Below are positions 9,058-18,642 of a stretch of DNA of 49,489 bases, piece by piece (the stretch's first letter is position 1; each line of letters opens with the position of its first letter). Below the pieces are notes generated by a model. The model saw only the letters and a program-made list of their open reading frames with translations. It searched no databases and was not told where the DNA came from. The translations under genes and the position numbers were made by a program. Source of the DNA: an uncultured Flavobacteriales bacterium (GTDB lineage Bacteria > Bacteroidota > Bacteroidia > Flavobacteriales_D > Sanyastnellaceae); NCBI GenBank assembly GCA_913051865.1, contig CAJXHE010000003.1, positions 1 through 49,489 on the forward strand, read 5' to 3'.

Positions 9058-9969
9058 TCAGTTGAAATGCCCAACTTTTTTCTTGCCCACTCCATTCACG
9101 AGCGCTACACCAAACAATATCACTGCACCACCAAGCAAATGCATCATGGTTAATTCCTCGCCATAAATCCATCCCCACATCGCCGCGAATACAGGTATAA
9201 TGTATGTTACAGAACTAGCCGTTAGTGCGTTTGTCTTTTTAATGATCGCGTTAAAAAGCACGAGTGCGCCAGCCGTTCCTATTGCCGCAAGAACAACTAC
9301 CGCAACCATGCCATTTAGGCCATGCTGGTTGTTCACAAGCGTCTCGCTTACATTGGAATAAGCAAGAACAATGGCGGCAGGTGGCAAAACAAAAAAGAGC
9401 GCAATTGCGGCTATCGCTTGAGAGGGCACATCTTGGAGTTTGTTCTTCAAGATGTTCACGCTGAAACCATAAAATAAAGTCGCAAAAACAACTCTGCCAC
9501 ATGCCCACCATTCTATTCCGTTCTCGATTCCAAGCCTTCCAAAATCACCCCCTATTGCCAACATCAAAGCGCCGAGTAATCCAATGGCCAGCCCCGAGGC
9601 TTGTCGCATGGAGATGACGGTTTTAAAAACAATCACAGCAACAACCATTGTAAACAGAGGTGTAAGTGCATTCAGCATGCCGGCGATGGCAGAAGGAATC
9701 TCGGTTTGGGCTGATGTAAACAGATAGGCGGGGAGCATATTGCCAAACACCCCAATCGCAAGAATAGAAAACCACTTTGACCGATCTACCTTTTTTAAAT
9801 GTCGAATGGTAACGGGCAGCAATACAATGCCTGCGATAGCTATTCTGAGAGCCGCAACCTCAAGCGCACTGTAAACAGGATTTCCAGATGAATCGAAGAG
9901 CGCAATTTTCATGAGAATAAAAGAACTCCCCCAAATGAATGCCAGAAGGAGCAATGCCCCCCAAATCAT
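9058..9969 (-). CDS. EamA/DMT-family transporter
   Basis: Inner-membrane drug/metabolite exporter of 303 residues with ten predicted hydrophobic segments in two EamA repeats: the first begins GALLLLAFIWGSSFILMKIA and the second follows VFATLFYGFSVNIL. The ATG at 9969 (MIWGALLLL) is preferred over longer frames because it starts the first membrane helix and lies about 25 bases after the predicted transcript start from the TATATTTG element at 10001-10008. It is divergent from the metal-binding lipoprotein gene. Its substrate is unknown. Confidence 0.9.
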   Translation of the reverse strand: MIWGALLLLAFIWGSSFILMKIALFDSSGNPVYSALEVAALRIAIAGIVLLPVTIRHLKKVDRSKWFSILAIGVFGNMLPAYLFTSAQTEIPSAIAGMLNALTPLFTMVVAVIVFKTVISMRQASGLAIGLLGALMLAIGGDFGRLGIENGIEWWACGRVVFATLFYGFSVNILKNKLQDVPSQAIAAIALFFVLPPAAIVLAYSNVSETLVNNQHGLNGMVAVVVLAAIGTAGALVLFNAIIKKTNALTASSVTYIIPVFAAMWGWIYGEELTMMHLLGGAVILFGVALVNGVGKKKVGHFN

Positions 9970-10000
9970 AATCGATGAGTCTTTGTTTTGCACAGTTTGG

Positions 10001-10008
10001 CAAATATA
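10001..10008 (-). promoter_or_regulatory. -7 element (TATATTTG) for the EamA gene
   Basis: A perfect TAnnTTTG on the minus strand, with TTG (10030-10032, minus strand) 21 bases further upstream. It is back to back with the plus-strand element at 10036-10043, making a compact divergent promoter. Confidence 0.65.
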
Positions 10009-10035
10009 CGTCACTCTTTCAGTGTTACTCAACTC

Positions 10036-10043
10036 TATCTTTG
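10036..10043 (+). promoter_or_regulatory. -7 element (TATCTTTG), near-leaderless, for the HMA lipoprotein gene
   Basis: A perfect TAnnTTTG ending five bases before the ATG at 10049. With the usual spacing, transcription would start at or next to the start codon. Confidence 0.6.
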
Positions 10044-10048
10044 TACTT

Positions 10049-10459
10049 ATGAATAAATTTACATTGTTCTTCCCGCTGCTCACGATGATAAGCTTAAGCC
10101 TTTTGATGAATTGTAGAGTGGCCCCTTATCAAGGAGAGATTTTGTTTTCAGAAAGTGCAAAAGTCGGCGCTATAGAAAAGACAATTGCACAGTTAGAAAT
10201 CACTGGGATGATGTGTGAAGTGGGATGTGTTGCAAAAGTGAAAAAGGAACTTTTAGCGCATGCAGGAGTGTCCAATGTTAAAATTGATTTTAAAAAAGGC
10301 AGGGAATTTAATTTCGCTTCCATTGAATACGACCCTTTAAACTGTGATGCAAGGTCACTTCCCTCGGTTGTAAATGCCATTGCTGACGGCAAGCTTTATG
10401 GCGTAAAATCTGTCGAAGTCACTCATTTTGCGCCTGCTGCAGCGCCAACCTTAGAGTGA
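10049..10459 (+). CDS. Heavy-metal-associated (HMA-like) domain lipoprotein
   Basis: A 136-residue protein. The ATG at 10049 is chosen because it starts a signal sequence (FTLFFPLLTMISLSLLMNC, likely lipidated Cys22), while longer frames add only non-signal residues. The mature part has an HMA-like ferredoxin fold pattern with GMMCEVGC (C56 and C60), a CxxxC variant of the usual CxxC, and an AGVSNVKIDF strand. A Cu(I)- or similar metal-binding role in the periplasm is inferred. Its stop overlaps the GTG start of ctaA by four bases (GTGA), so the two are coupled. That suggests a job linked to heme A or cytochrome oxidase assembly. Confidence 0.8.
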   Translation: MNKFTLFFPLLTMISLSLLMNCRVAPYQGEILFSESAKVGAIEKTIAQLEITGMMCEVGCVAKVKKELLAHAGVSNVKIDFKKGREFNFASIEYDPLNCDARSLPSVVNAIADGKLYGVKSVEVTHFAPAAAPTLE

Positions 10460-11442
10460 AAACGACCACTTATATAGCATTTGTTCTAATCTATGTTGTC
10501 GTCCTTGCGGGCTCTGTGGTTCGGATGACTGGATCTGGAATGGGCTGTCCTGATTGGCCCAAATGTTTTGGCTTACTCATCCCCCCGACTTCTGAAGAAG
10601 ACATACGGTGGTCTCCAGAAACTGAGTATTCTGAAGGGCGAATGGTTATCGAACGCGACACGCTCTGGGTGGCCACTGAAGATCACATCTCTCACATGGG
10701 TGAATTTAATGGTCAAACTTGGGAACCCTATACCAGGCATAGTTACGCAACATTTAATGTGTCCCATACTTGGATTGAATATTTGAATCGACTTGCAGGA
10801 GCGTTAGCAGGGATCCCCATTCTTATCTTATTTATTCTAGCGATTAAATCGAGACAACGCACGCCCATCGTTCTCGCCTCTGCAACGCTCGGGTCCGTAC
10901 TTTTTGTTTCATGGCTCGGAAAACTCGTGGTCGATGGAAATTTAATCCCCTTCTCAGTCACGATTCACGCTGTTAGTGCGCTTGCTATTCTGGCCTTTTT
11001 AGTGATGCTGATTCAACATTTTAACGGCGCGAAAACCATAATTTCTAAGTCGCTGCGAGGGTGGATTGTTGCCTCATTGGTTATTGCGTTCCTACAGCTT
11101 GTCCTCGGAACTCAGGTTCGCGAATTGGTTGATATTGCTGTAGAAGCTAGAGTCGCCAGAACAGACATTGTCAATTCGCTTCCCAAATGGTGGGGGATAC
11201 ACAGGTCGGCTGTGTGGGTGATCATTGCACTTCACGCGATTTGGGCTTTCCCCGTGATGAAGATGTCCCGTCTTGCCATTTATGCAAAACTTACCTTTGC
11301 CATTCTATTGGCCCAAACGATGACAGGAATCTTATTTACACACTTTGGTTTCCCAGCGTTTGCACAACCGGTTCATATTCTCCTCGGTTTTGCACTTGTA
11401 CTTGTCGATCTGAGAATCCTTTTGGCGACAAAGGTGGCTTAG
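10456..11442 (+). CDS. ctaA: Heme A synthase (COX15/CtaA family) with unusual periplasmic insert
   Basis: Membrane enzyme that oxidises heme O to heme A for aa3-type cytochrome oxidase. The 328-residue protein starts with GTG, overlapping the previous stop. Family marks: GSVVRMTGSGMGCPDWPKCFG in the first loop (19-39), WIEYLNR (107-112, Glu108), and paired histidines in later helices (for example IHAVSAL, IHRSAVW, QPVHILLGF). About eight membrane segments are visible. Residues about 51-93 form an extra periplasmic segment with the aromatic spacing of a CBM5/12-like module (W52, Y58, G61, V64, W71, A73, W89). The gene ends ten bases from the convergent nrdA. Confidence 0.93.
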   Translation: MKTTTYIAFVLIYVVVLAGSVVRMTGSGMGCPDWPKCFGLLIPPTSEEDIRWSPETEYSEGRMVIERDTLWVATEDHISHMGEFNGQTWEPYTRHSYATFNVSHTWIEYLNRLAGALAGIPILILFILAIKSRQRTPIVLASATLGSVLFVSWLGKLVVDGNLIPFSVTIHAVSALAILAFLVMLIQHFNGAKTIISKSLRGWIVASLVIAFLQLVLGTQVRELVDIAVEARVARTDIVNSLPKWWGIHRSAVWVIIALHAIWAFPVMKMSRLAIYAKLTFAILLAQTMTGILFTHFGFPAFAQPVHILLGFALVLVDLRILLATKVA

Positions 11443-11457
11443 CATATGTGGCTTAGC
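11434..11457. repeat. 14-bp tandem duplication across the ctaA/nrdA junction
   Basis: GTGGCTTAGC occurs at 11434-11443 and again at 11448-11457, a period of 14 bases. The first copy carries the ctaA TAG stop. The second copy, read on the minus strand, carries the nrdA TAA stop. Confidence 0.8.
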
Positions 11458-13822
11458 TGCCGCACATTTCACAGTCATCTCCGTTATCAATACTGCACAT
11501 CGCGACTTCTTCTTCGTGGGTGAGTTCAGGCGTTTTATCCGGCTCATCCTCTACTTTGTACTTTTTGTCTATGGTGAATTTAATTGCATCCACAGCTGCC
11601 TTAGTACGGAGGTAATACATCCCAGTTTTGAGGCCAATTTTCCATGCGTGGAAGTGCATAGATGTTAGCTTGGAATTTGTCACGTTCTTCATAAAGATAT
11701 TTAATGACTGGCTTTGGCATATATAAGCGCCGCGGTCGGCAGCCATATCTAAAATAGAGCGTTGTGAAATCTCCCATGCTGTTCGATAAAGAACCTTGAT
11801 GTTGTCAGGAATCTCGTTGATATTTTGCACAGACCCGTTTGCTGCAATCAGACGGTTTTTCATCTCATCATCCCAAAGTCCAAGCTTGACAAGATCTCGA
11901 AGCAGATGCTTGTTCACGACGATAAATTCACCTGACAAAACGCGGCGTGTGTATATATTCGAAGTATATGGCTCAAAGCACTCGTTATTGCCTAGTATCT
12001 GTGCTGTTGAAGCAGTTGGCATAGGAGCAAGTAACAAGGAGTTACGCATGCCGTGCTTTTGAATCTCTTCTTTAAGAACATCCCACTCCCATCGATTGGA
12101 AGGCGTGACATTCCATAAATCGAATTGAAGTTTCCCTTCAGATGCAGGTGACCCTTTGAAGGTCTCATACGCACCTTCTTCTTTTGCCAGATCCTTAGAA
12201 GCGGTACACGATGCATAATAAAGTGTTTCGAAAATCTCTTTATTTAGTGTCTTTGCCTCCTCAGAGTCAAACGCGTGACGCATTAAAATAAACACGTCAG
12301 CAAGCCCCTGTATACCAATCCCAATTGGACGGTGACGCATATTTGAATTGCGTGCTTCAATGACAGGGTAGTAATTTCTGTCAATAATGCAATTTAAATT
12401 TTTTGCAACTTGGTATGTGACTTCAAATAGTTTTTCGTGATCGAATGTGCCTTCAGAGGTCACAAACTTAGGAAGTGCAACAGAAGCGAGATTGCAAACA
12501 GCAATTTCATCAGGTGCTGTGTACTCAATAATTTCTGTACAGAGATTTGATGAGCGTATGGTTCCAAGATTTTTCTGATTGGATTTGGCATTTGCCGCAT
12601 CCTTGAAAAGCATGTATGGTGTTCCCGTCTCGACCTGGCTGTCTAGAATTTTAAACCAAAGATCTTGCGCTTTAATTGTTTTGCGGCCTTTTCCTTCTTT
12701 TTCATATTTGGTGTACAGTGCTTCAAACTCTGCACTGTGCGATTCAGGAAGGCCAGGGCATTCGTTGGGGCACATTAACGTCCAATCCCCATTTTCCTCT
12801 ACTCTTTTCATAAAGAGATCTGGGATCCACAAAGCGTAGAAAAGATCACGCGCACGCTGCTCTTCTTTTCCGTGGTTTTTACGCATTTCGAGAAAATCAA
12901 AAACATCGGCATGCCATGGCTCCAGATACATCGCGAACGACCCTTTGCGTCTGCCACCTCCCTGGTCCACGTATCGTGCTGTATCGTTGAATACGCGAAG
13001 CATAGGCACGATGCCATTTGAGGTTCCGTTCGTGCCTTTGATATAAGATCCTTTTGCACGGATGTTGTGCATTGCAAGACCGATACCACCAGCGCTTTGA
13101 GAAATTTTTGCGCACTGCTTTAATGTGTCGTAGATCCCTGAGATACTGTCTTCTTTCATTGTCAGAAGAAAGCAACTGGACATTTGTGGCTTAGGCGTAC
13201 CTGCGTTAAAAAGAGTCGGAGTCGCATGCGTAAACCACCCCTCACTTAGCATGTTGTACGTCTTCACCACAGAGTCTAAATCGTCCTTGTGAATACCCAC
13301 ACTTACTCTCATAAGCATTTGTTGTGGACGCTCAGAGATTTCACCATTCATCTTTAAAAGATACGAGCGCTCTAATGTTTTAAATCCAAAGTAATCGTAA
13401 CTAAAATCTCTGTCGTAAATGATTTGGGAATCAAGGAATTCAGCATTCTCTTGAATAATCTCGTGAACATCCTCTGCGAGCAAACTAGCTGGGTCACCTG
13501 TAACAGGATCCACATAATTATAGAGGTCATTCATGGTCTCTGCGAATGACTTTTTTGTCGCCTTGTGCAGGTTGCTCACGGCAATGCGGCTCGCAAGAGA
13601 AGCATAGTCAGGGTGAGTCACAGCATTTGTGGCTGCAACCTCGGCTGCGAGATTGTCTAATTCAGTCGTGGATACACCGTCATAAACACCTTCGATCACC
13701 CTCATAGCCACACGCTGTGGGTCTACGGATTCATGGAGACTGTAACACAGTTTTTTAATTCGAGCTGTAATCTTGTCGAATTGGACAAGTTCACGCTTTC
13801 CGTCGCGTTTAATTACGTACAT
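11453..13822 (-). CDS. nrdA: Ribonucleotide reductase class Ia, large (alpha) subunit
   Basis: Reduces ribonucleoside diphosphates to deoxyribonucleotides together with NrdB. The 789-residue protein opens with an ATP-cone ([16 protein letters not shown], allosteric activity site, about 1-90). Catalytic residues are in place: redox Cys217 (SSCFLL), Asn426-Cys428-Glu430 (NLCTE) and Cys443 (AVCNLAS). The C-terminal tail ends CEMCGS, the shuttle cysteine pair. It lies 47 bases downstream of nrdB on the same strand. The start is preceded by GATATTTG two bases before the ATG, a one-mismatch -7 element, so separate transcription is possible. Confidence 0.97.
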   Translation of the reverse strand: MYVIKRDGKRELVQFDKITARIKKLCYSLHESVDPQRVAMRVIEGVYDGVSTTELDNLAAEVAATNAVTHPDYASLASRIAVSNLHKATKKSFAETMNDLYNYVDPVTGDPASLLAEDVHEIIQENAEFLDSQIIYDRDFSYDYFGFKTLERSYLLKMNGEISERPQQMLMRVSVGIHKDDLDSVVKTYNMLSEGWFTHATPTLFNAGTPKPQMSSCFLLTMKEDSISGIYDTLKQCAKISQSAGGIGLAMHNIRAKGSYIKGTNGTSNGIVPMLRVFNDTARYVDQGGGRRKGSFAMYLEPWHADVFDFLEMRKNHGKEEQRARDLFYALWIPDLFMKRVEENGDWTLMCPNECPGLPESHSAEFEALYTKYEKEGKGRKTIKAQDLWFKILDSQVETGTPYMLFKDAANAKSNQKNLGTIRSSNLCTEIIEYTAPDEIAVCNLASVALPKFVTSEGTFDHEKLFEVTYQVAKNLNCIIDRNYYPVIEARNSNMRHRPIGIGIQGLADVFILMRHAFDSEEAKTLNKEIFETLYYASCTASKDLAKEEGAYETFKGSPASEGKLQFDLWNVTPSNRWEWDVLKEEIQKHGMRNSLLLAPMPTASTAQILGNNECFEPYTSNIYTRRVLSGEFIVVNKHLLRDLVKLGLWDDEMKNRLIAANGSVQNINEIPDNIKVLYRTAWEISQRSILDMAADRGAYICQSQSLNIFMKNVTNSKLTSMHFHAWKIGLKTGMYYLRTKAAVDAIKFTIDKKYKVEDEPDKTPELTHEEEVAMCSIDNGDDCEMCGS

Positions 13823-13869
13823 GTCAAATATCTTGGGGTTGGTTCAGGCAATTCAATGAGAAATTTCAA

Positions 13870-14949
13870 TTAGAAGTCAGCGTCAATACTGAAGCTTTTC
13901 GCGTCTTCAGATCCATGATTCATCACCCCTGCTTTCTGGTATTCGCCAACTCTTTTCTCGAAGAAGTTGGTTTTTCCTTGAAGTGAGATCATATCCATAA
14001 AGTCAAATGGATTTGTCGTGTTGTAGATTTTTTCGTTTCCGAGTTCTACAAGCAATCTGTCAGCCACAAACTCAATGTATTGCTGCATGAGATCGGCATT
14101 CATTCCAATGAGGCGAACAGGGAGCGCTTCTGTCACAAACTCTTTCTCCATGTCTACAGCATCGGTAATGATTTTCTGAACAGTGGCTTTAGGAAGCTTG
14201 TTGACGAGGTGTTTGTTGTACAGGAGGCAAGCAAAGTCGCAATGCATGCCTTCGTCACGAGAAATAAGCTCGTTTGAGAAGGTGAGTCCAGGCATAAGGC
14301 CACGTTTCTTCAACCAAAAGATGGAGCAAAAACTTCCACTGAAGAAAATACCTTCTACAGCGGCAAAGGCTACGAGACGTTCTGCAAAACTACCATTGTC
14401 AATCCACCTTAATGCCCATTCTGCTTTTGTCTTTACAAACGGCAGCGTTTCAATCGCATTAAAGAGTTTGTCTTTCTCATCACGATCTTGAATGTATGTG
14501 TCAATCAACAGCGAGTAAGTCTCGGAGTGAATGTTTTCCATCATTATTTGGAAACCATAGAAGAATTTTGCCTCGGTGTACTGAACTTCTGCAACAAAGT
14601 TCTCAGCTAAATTTTCATTGACAATACCATCAGACGCAGCGAAGAAAGCGAGAACGTTTTTAATGAAGAAACGCTCGTCGTCATTCAGTTTGTCATTCCA
14701 ATCTACAAGGTCAGACGACAAGTCAATCTCCTCTGCTGTCCAGATGCTGGCTTCTTGCTTTTTGTATTCCGCCCAAATGTCATCGTGCTGAATCGGGAAC
14801 AAAACAAATCGGTTGGGATTGTCAGTTAGGATGGGTTCAGTCACCATGGTGTTTTCGGGCAAGACCTCTTCAATCGCGGTTTGCGTGTCAATTGCGTTCG
14901 TTGTCTTCTCGTTTTCGAGTTCGTTAATATTGGCGGTGGGTTGGTCCAT
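13870..14949 (-). CDS. nrdB: Ribonucleotide reductase class Ia, small (beta) subunit
   Basis: Di-iron, tyrosyl-radical subunit that delivers the radical to NrdA. The 359-residue protein resembles the eukaryotic R2 type: D107 (AASDGIV), E138 and H141 (ENIHSE), and the radical tyrosine Y145 ([12 protein letters not shown]) keep the spacing of the mouse protein. The N-terminal ~45 residues are acidic and variable. It is the upstream gene of nrdB-nrdA. A 13-bp perfect inverted repeat lies 50 bases upstream of the start (14999-15011). No clear -7 element was found in the upstream gap. Confidence 0.97.
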   Translation of the reverse strand: MDQPTANINELENEKTTNAIDTQTAIEEVLPENTMVTEPILTDNPNRFVLFPIQHDDIWAEYKKQEASIWTAEEIDLSSDLVDWNDKLNDDERFFIKNVLAFFAASDGIVNENLAENFVAEVQYTEAKFFYGFQIMMENIHSETYSLLIDTYIQDRDEKDKLFNAIETLPFVKTKAEWALRWIDNGSFAERLVAFAAVEGIFFSGSFCSIFWLKKRGLMPGLTFSNELISRDEGMHCDFACLLYNKHLVNKLPKATVQKIITDAVDMEKEFVTEALPVRLIGMNADLMQQYIEFVADRLLVELGNEKIYNTTNPFDFMDMISLQGKTNFFEKRVGEYQKAGVMNHGSEDAKSFSIDADF

Positions 14950-14998
14950 GTCTATTGACTTTAAGGCGCTTATGAATACAGTTTTGGGTGTCTAGAGA

Positions 14999-15011
14999 GC
15001 CTCAATGAGGC
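14999..15011. repeat. 13-bp inverted repeat upstream of nrdB (possible operator)
   Basis: GCCTCAATGAGGC has perfect 6-bp arms around one central base, 50 bases upstream of the nrdB start. It does not resemble an NrdR box. An operator role is inference. Confidence 0.35.
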
Positions 15012-15279
15012 GGTTCTTATCGACATCTCAAAGAAACGTAATTCACAAGTCTATTTTGCTCCTGTTTGCATCTAGTTTTTAACACCCTTGTTAATAACTT
15101 ATGCCAAGTCACTGTGCCTCAAATGATAAGACAGTATGTAGAAAAAAAAAATCCCATAAAAAAGGTATTGGAATCGGATAGTGGTTATTTATTTGATTAA
15201 ATACCATGGTTTTTTAGCACGATTCTTTCGCGTTATAAAACCGCAGTCAAATCGCGTTCTAATTGAGGCTTTGGTTGCG

Positions 15280-15287
15280 TACTTTTG
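15280..15287 (+). promoter_or_regulatory. -7 element (TACTTTTG), leaderless, for secA
   Basis: A perfect TAnnTTTG followed by CACC and the ATG at 15292. The four-base spacing implies that the transcript starts at the start codon, and it supports this start over the GTG at 15181. Confidence 0.65.
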
Positions 15288-15291
15288 CACC

Positions 15292-18200
15292 ATGCTTAAA
15301 GGGCTTTTAAAAATATTTCTTGGTGACAAATCATCAAGTGACCTGAAGGAAATTCAGCCAATCGTCGATCAAATACTAATCGCCGAAAAAGAACTTCTAT
15401 CGGTTTCTGCAGATGAACTTCGTGCGAAAACATCATTGTTGCGTTCTCGAATCACAGATTTCGTGTCTGAATTGCAAAATGAAATTGATGGTTTATATGA
15501 ACAAGCGGCATCGATGCCCGAGTCAAACCTCGATGCGAAAGAAGCCGTTTTTGTTCGAGTAGACAAGCTCGAAGAAGAAATAAATGAGCAGCTCGAAGTG
15601 GTGTTGGCAGAAATCCTTCCAGAAGCGTTTGCAATCATGAAGGAAACGGCAAAACGCTTTTCTGCAGAAGAAGATGTCGAAGTCACCGCTTTGGATTATG
15701 ACAAAGACATCGCTGCCTCTCGTGATATGGTATCCATAAGGGGAGACAAAGCGTATTGGTCAAAACATTGGAAAGCAGCAGGCTCAGATGTGACTTGGGA
15801 GATGGTTCACTATGATGTACAGCTCGTAGGTGGGGTTGCTCTACATCGGGGAAGTGTTGCTGAGATGCATACGGGGGAAGGAAAAACACTTGTGGCGACG
15901 CTTCCAGTCTTCTTGAATGCGCTCACAGGAAGAGGTGTTCATCTGGTGACAGTGAATGATTATTTGGCACGCAGGGACTCGGAGTGGATGGGGCCTATTT
16001 ATGAATTCCATGGTCTGACAGTAGATTGTATTGACAGACATCAACCAAACAGTGAGGCGCGACGAGAGGCTTATAAATGTGACATCACGTTTGGTACAAA
16101 CAATGAGTTTGGATTTGATTACTTGAGAGACAACATGGCCCAAAAGCCAGAGATGCTCGTACAGCGTCGACATCACTATGCCATTGTGGATGAGGTCGAC
16201 TCTGTTCTTATTGACGAAGCGAGAACGCCTCTGATTATTAGTGGGCCCACTCCCAAAGGCGATGAGCAGGAATTTGAATCGCTAAAACCCATGGTGGTGA
16301 AGCTTCTTCAGGTTCAGCAAAAAGCAGTTCAGGCCTTCTTGATGGAAGCGAAGAGTCTCTTAAAGGACAATCTGTCAAAAGATGAAAAAGAAATTGCGGG
16401 GCTTGCGCTTTACAGAGCTTTCCGTGGCCTCCCTAAGTCCAAGCCGCTGATTAAGTTTCTCAGCAATGAAGGAATGCGTCAATTGCTTCTTAAAGTAGAG
16501 GCGATTTATCTCGCAGATAACCAAAAGGAAATGCACAAGGCAGATGCCGAACTTTTCTTTGTGATTGACGAGAAACAGAATCAGATTGAACTTTCAGAAA
16601 AAGGAATCGTTTTTCTCACTCAAGGGATGGATGACGATGCGTTCTTTACAATGCCGGACATTGCGACAGAACTTGTAAACGTCGATAACTCTTCAGCTTC
16701 TGATGATGATAAGCTCGCCAAGAAGCAAGAGGTCATGCAAGATTACGGGGTGAAATCATCACGAATCCACGCCATGAATCAACTGCTGAAAGCATACACG
16801 TTATTTGAAAAGGATATCGAGTACGTGATCATGGACAATAAGGTAAAGATTGTCGATGAGCAGACTGGTCGTATTATGGACGGTCGTCGTTATTCAGACG
16901 GACTTCACCAAGCAATCGAGGCAAAGGAAAACGTAAAAATTGAAGCTGCGACACAGACCTATGCGACAGTCACCCTGCAGAATTTCTTCAGGATGTATCA
17001 CAAGCTGGCTGGGATGACCGGTACTGCGGAGACTGAGGCGGGCGAGTTTTGGGATATTTACAAATTAGATGTCAAGGTCATTCCTACAAACAGACCGATT
17101 GCACGAGACGACAAAGAAGATCTTGTTTACAAAACAAAGCGAGAGAAGTATAATGCTGTTATTGACCATGTGTCAATTTTAAGTAAATCTGGCCGTCCAG
17201 TTCTCGTCGGAACCACAACAGTCGAAGTGTCAGAATTGCTTTCTCGAATGCTTGATATGCGCGGACTGGATCACCAAGTTCTGAATGCAAAACGTCATCA
17301 GCAGGAGGCCGAAGTAGTCACACGAGCGGGTCAAGCAGGGACCATTACGATTGCTACAAATATGGCTGGTCGTGGAACAGACATTAAGTTGAGTCAACAA
17401 GTGAAAGAAGATGGTGGACTTGCCATTGTTGGAACTGAACGTCATGACTCACGACGCGTAGACAGACAGCTTAGAGGTCGATCTGGACGTCAAGGAGATC
17501 CAGGTTCGTCTCAGTTTTATGCCTCTTTAGAAGATGATTTAATGCGTCTTTTCGGTTCCGATCGCGTTGCCAAGATGATGGATCGAATGGGGCATAAAGA
17601 CGGAGAAGTCATCCAACATAAAATGATCTCGAAATCGATTGAGCGTGCCCAGACGAAAGTAGAAGAAAACAATTTCGGGATTCGCAAGCGTCTTCTTGAG
17701 TATGATGACGTGATGAATGCGCAACGTGAAGTGATTTATAAGCGCAGAAGAAATGCACTCAAGGGAGATAGAATCAGGACTGATATTGCAAATATGTTCT
17801 TTGAATTGGTAGAGGGAAACGTAGATTCTACTCACCTGAATAAAGATTATGACGGATTTCGATTTGCGATGCTTTCTAATTTTGGAATGGAAGCACCAGT
17901 TTCAGAAAGAGACTTTGAATCGTCAAGTACTGATGATTTGGTTTATTTGTGCTATCAAAAATCGGAAGCGCACTACAGAGATAAAATCGCAGACTTGGCG
18001 AGAAGAGCCCACCCTGTGATTCAAAATGTGCATGACGATGACACAAACGATTTCGAGAACATACTCGTGCCATTTACAGATGGTCGTAAGACGATTCAAA
18101 TAAGTGCAAACATTCACGACAGTGTCGCTTCTGAGGGGCAAAGTGTGATGAAAACGTTGGAGAAGCAAATTGCCCTTGTCATCATTGATCAACATTGGAA

Positions 18201-18642
18201 AGAGCATCTCAGATCTATGGATGACCTGCGAACAAATGTGCAGCATGCCCGCCATGAGCAGAAAGACCCTCTTTTAATTTATAAGTTTGAATCTTATGAG
18301 CTTTTCAAGCAGATGATCCAAAAGATAAATGCTGAAGTTGCATCCTTTTTGATGAAATGTACGATCCCTACTAACGCAGGTGAACAACCTGTCCGTCAAG
18401 CAAAAAGGCAAGCCGCAACGCCATTGGGTACGACGTCAAAAGCCGGGGTGCAAAACATTGCACAGCAAAATTTGGCAGGAGGTGGTCAAGGGGGAGGGAT
18501 GATCTCTCCTGGACAACCAGGCATGTCTCAGGGGCAAGCACGTCCCAAACCCGTAGCTCCTATTCGTTCAGAGAAAAAAGTTCAGCCAAATTCTCCTTGC
18601 CCATGTGGTTCAGGGAAGAAGTATAAGAAGTGTCACGGCTAG
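15292..18642 (+). CDS. secA: Protein translocase ATPase SecA
   Basis: Motor ATPase that pushes unfolded preproteins through SecYEG. The 1116-residue protein starts MLKGLLKIFLGDKSS at 15292, chosen for family alignment and the promoter spacing. Walker A GEGKT lies near residue 195 and Walker B with DEVDSVLIDEARTP near 300. An extra segment of about 95 residues (about 323-418, from GDEQEF to before AELFFVIDEK) accounts for much of the excess over the 901-residue E. coli protein; long SecA is usual in Bacteroidota. A Gly/Gln/Pro-rich linker precedes the zinc-binding tail CPCGSGKKYKKCHG, which binds SecB or ribosomes. The last bases overlap the convergent DUF72 gene. Confidence 0.98.
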   Translation: MLKGLLKIFLGDKSSSDLKEIQPIVDQILIAEKELLSVSADELRAKTSLLRSRITDFVSELQNEIDGLYEQAASMPESNLDAKEAVFVRVDKLEEEINEQLEVVLAEILPEAFAIMKETAKRFSAEEDVEVTALDYDKDIAASRDMVSIRGDKAYWSKHWKAAGSDVTWEMVHYDVQLVGGVALHRGSVAEMHTGEGKTLVATLPVFLNALTGRGVHLVTVNDYLARRDSEWMGPIYEFHGLTVDCIDRHQPNSEARREAYKCDITFGTNNEFGFDYLRDNMAQKPEMLVQRRHHYAIVDEVDSVLIDEARTPLIISGPTPKGDEQEFESLKPMVVKLLQVQQKAVQAFLMEAKSLLKDNLSKDEKEIAGLALYRAFRGLPKSKPLIKFLSNEGMRQLLLKVEAIYLADNQKEMHKADAELFFVIDEKQNQIELSEKGIVFLTQGMDDDAFFTMPDIATELVNVDNSSASDDDKLAKKQEVMQDYGVKSSRIHAMNQLLKAYTLFEKDIEYVIMDNKVKIVDEQTGRIMDGRRYSDGLHQAIEAKENVKIEAATQTYATVTLQNFFRMYHKLAGMTGTAETEAGEFWDIYKLDVKVIPTNRPIARDDKEDLVYKTKREKYNAVIDHVSILSKSGRPVLVGTTTVEVSELLSRMLDMRGLDHQVLNAKRHQQEAEVVTRAGQAGTITIATNMAGRGTDIKLSQQVKEDGGLAIVGTERHDSRRVDRQLRGRSGRQGDPGSSQFYASLEDDLMRLFGSDRVAKMMDRMGHKDGEVIQHKMISKSIERAQTKVEENNFGIRKRLLEYDDVMNAQREVIYKRRRNALKGDRIRTDIANMFFELVEGNVDSTHLNKDYDGFRFAMLSNFGMEAPVSERDFESSSTDDLVYLCYQKSEAHYRDKIADLARRAHPVIQNVHDDDTNDFENILVPFTDGRKTIQISANIHDSVASEGQSVMKTLEKQIALVIIDQHWKEHLRSMDDLRTNVQHARHEQKDPLLIYKFESYELFKQMIQKINAEVASFLMKCTIPTNAGEQPVRQAKRQAATPLGTTSKAGVQNIAQQNLAGGGQGGGMISPGQPGMSQGQARPKPVAPIRSEKKVQPNSPCPCGSGKKYKKCHG

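Larger units (their letters stand above)
14950..15291. other. Intergenic region between divergent nrdB and secA
   Basis: The only gap longer than 300 bases. It holds the inverted repeat GCCTCAATGAGGC (14999-15011), an A-rich stretch (about 15141-15166) and the secA -7 element (15280-15287). The secA frame can be read back to a GTG at 15181, but that extension looks non-coding. No RNA gene was recognised here. Confidence 0.7.

Noticed and set aside
15141-15166. A-rich tract as a possible replication or partition site
   Set aside because: Short homopolymer runs only; no DnaA-box cluster or iterons around it.
15181-15291. 37-codon N-terminal extension of secA from a GTG
   Set aside because: SecA homology begins at MLKGLLKIF, and the -7 element lies inside this extension four bases before that ATG.
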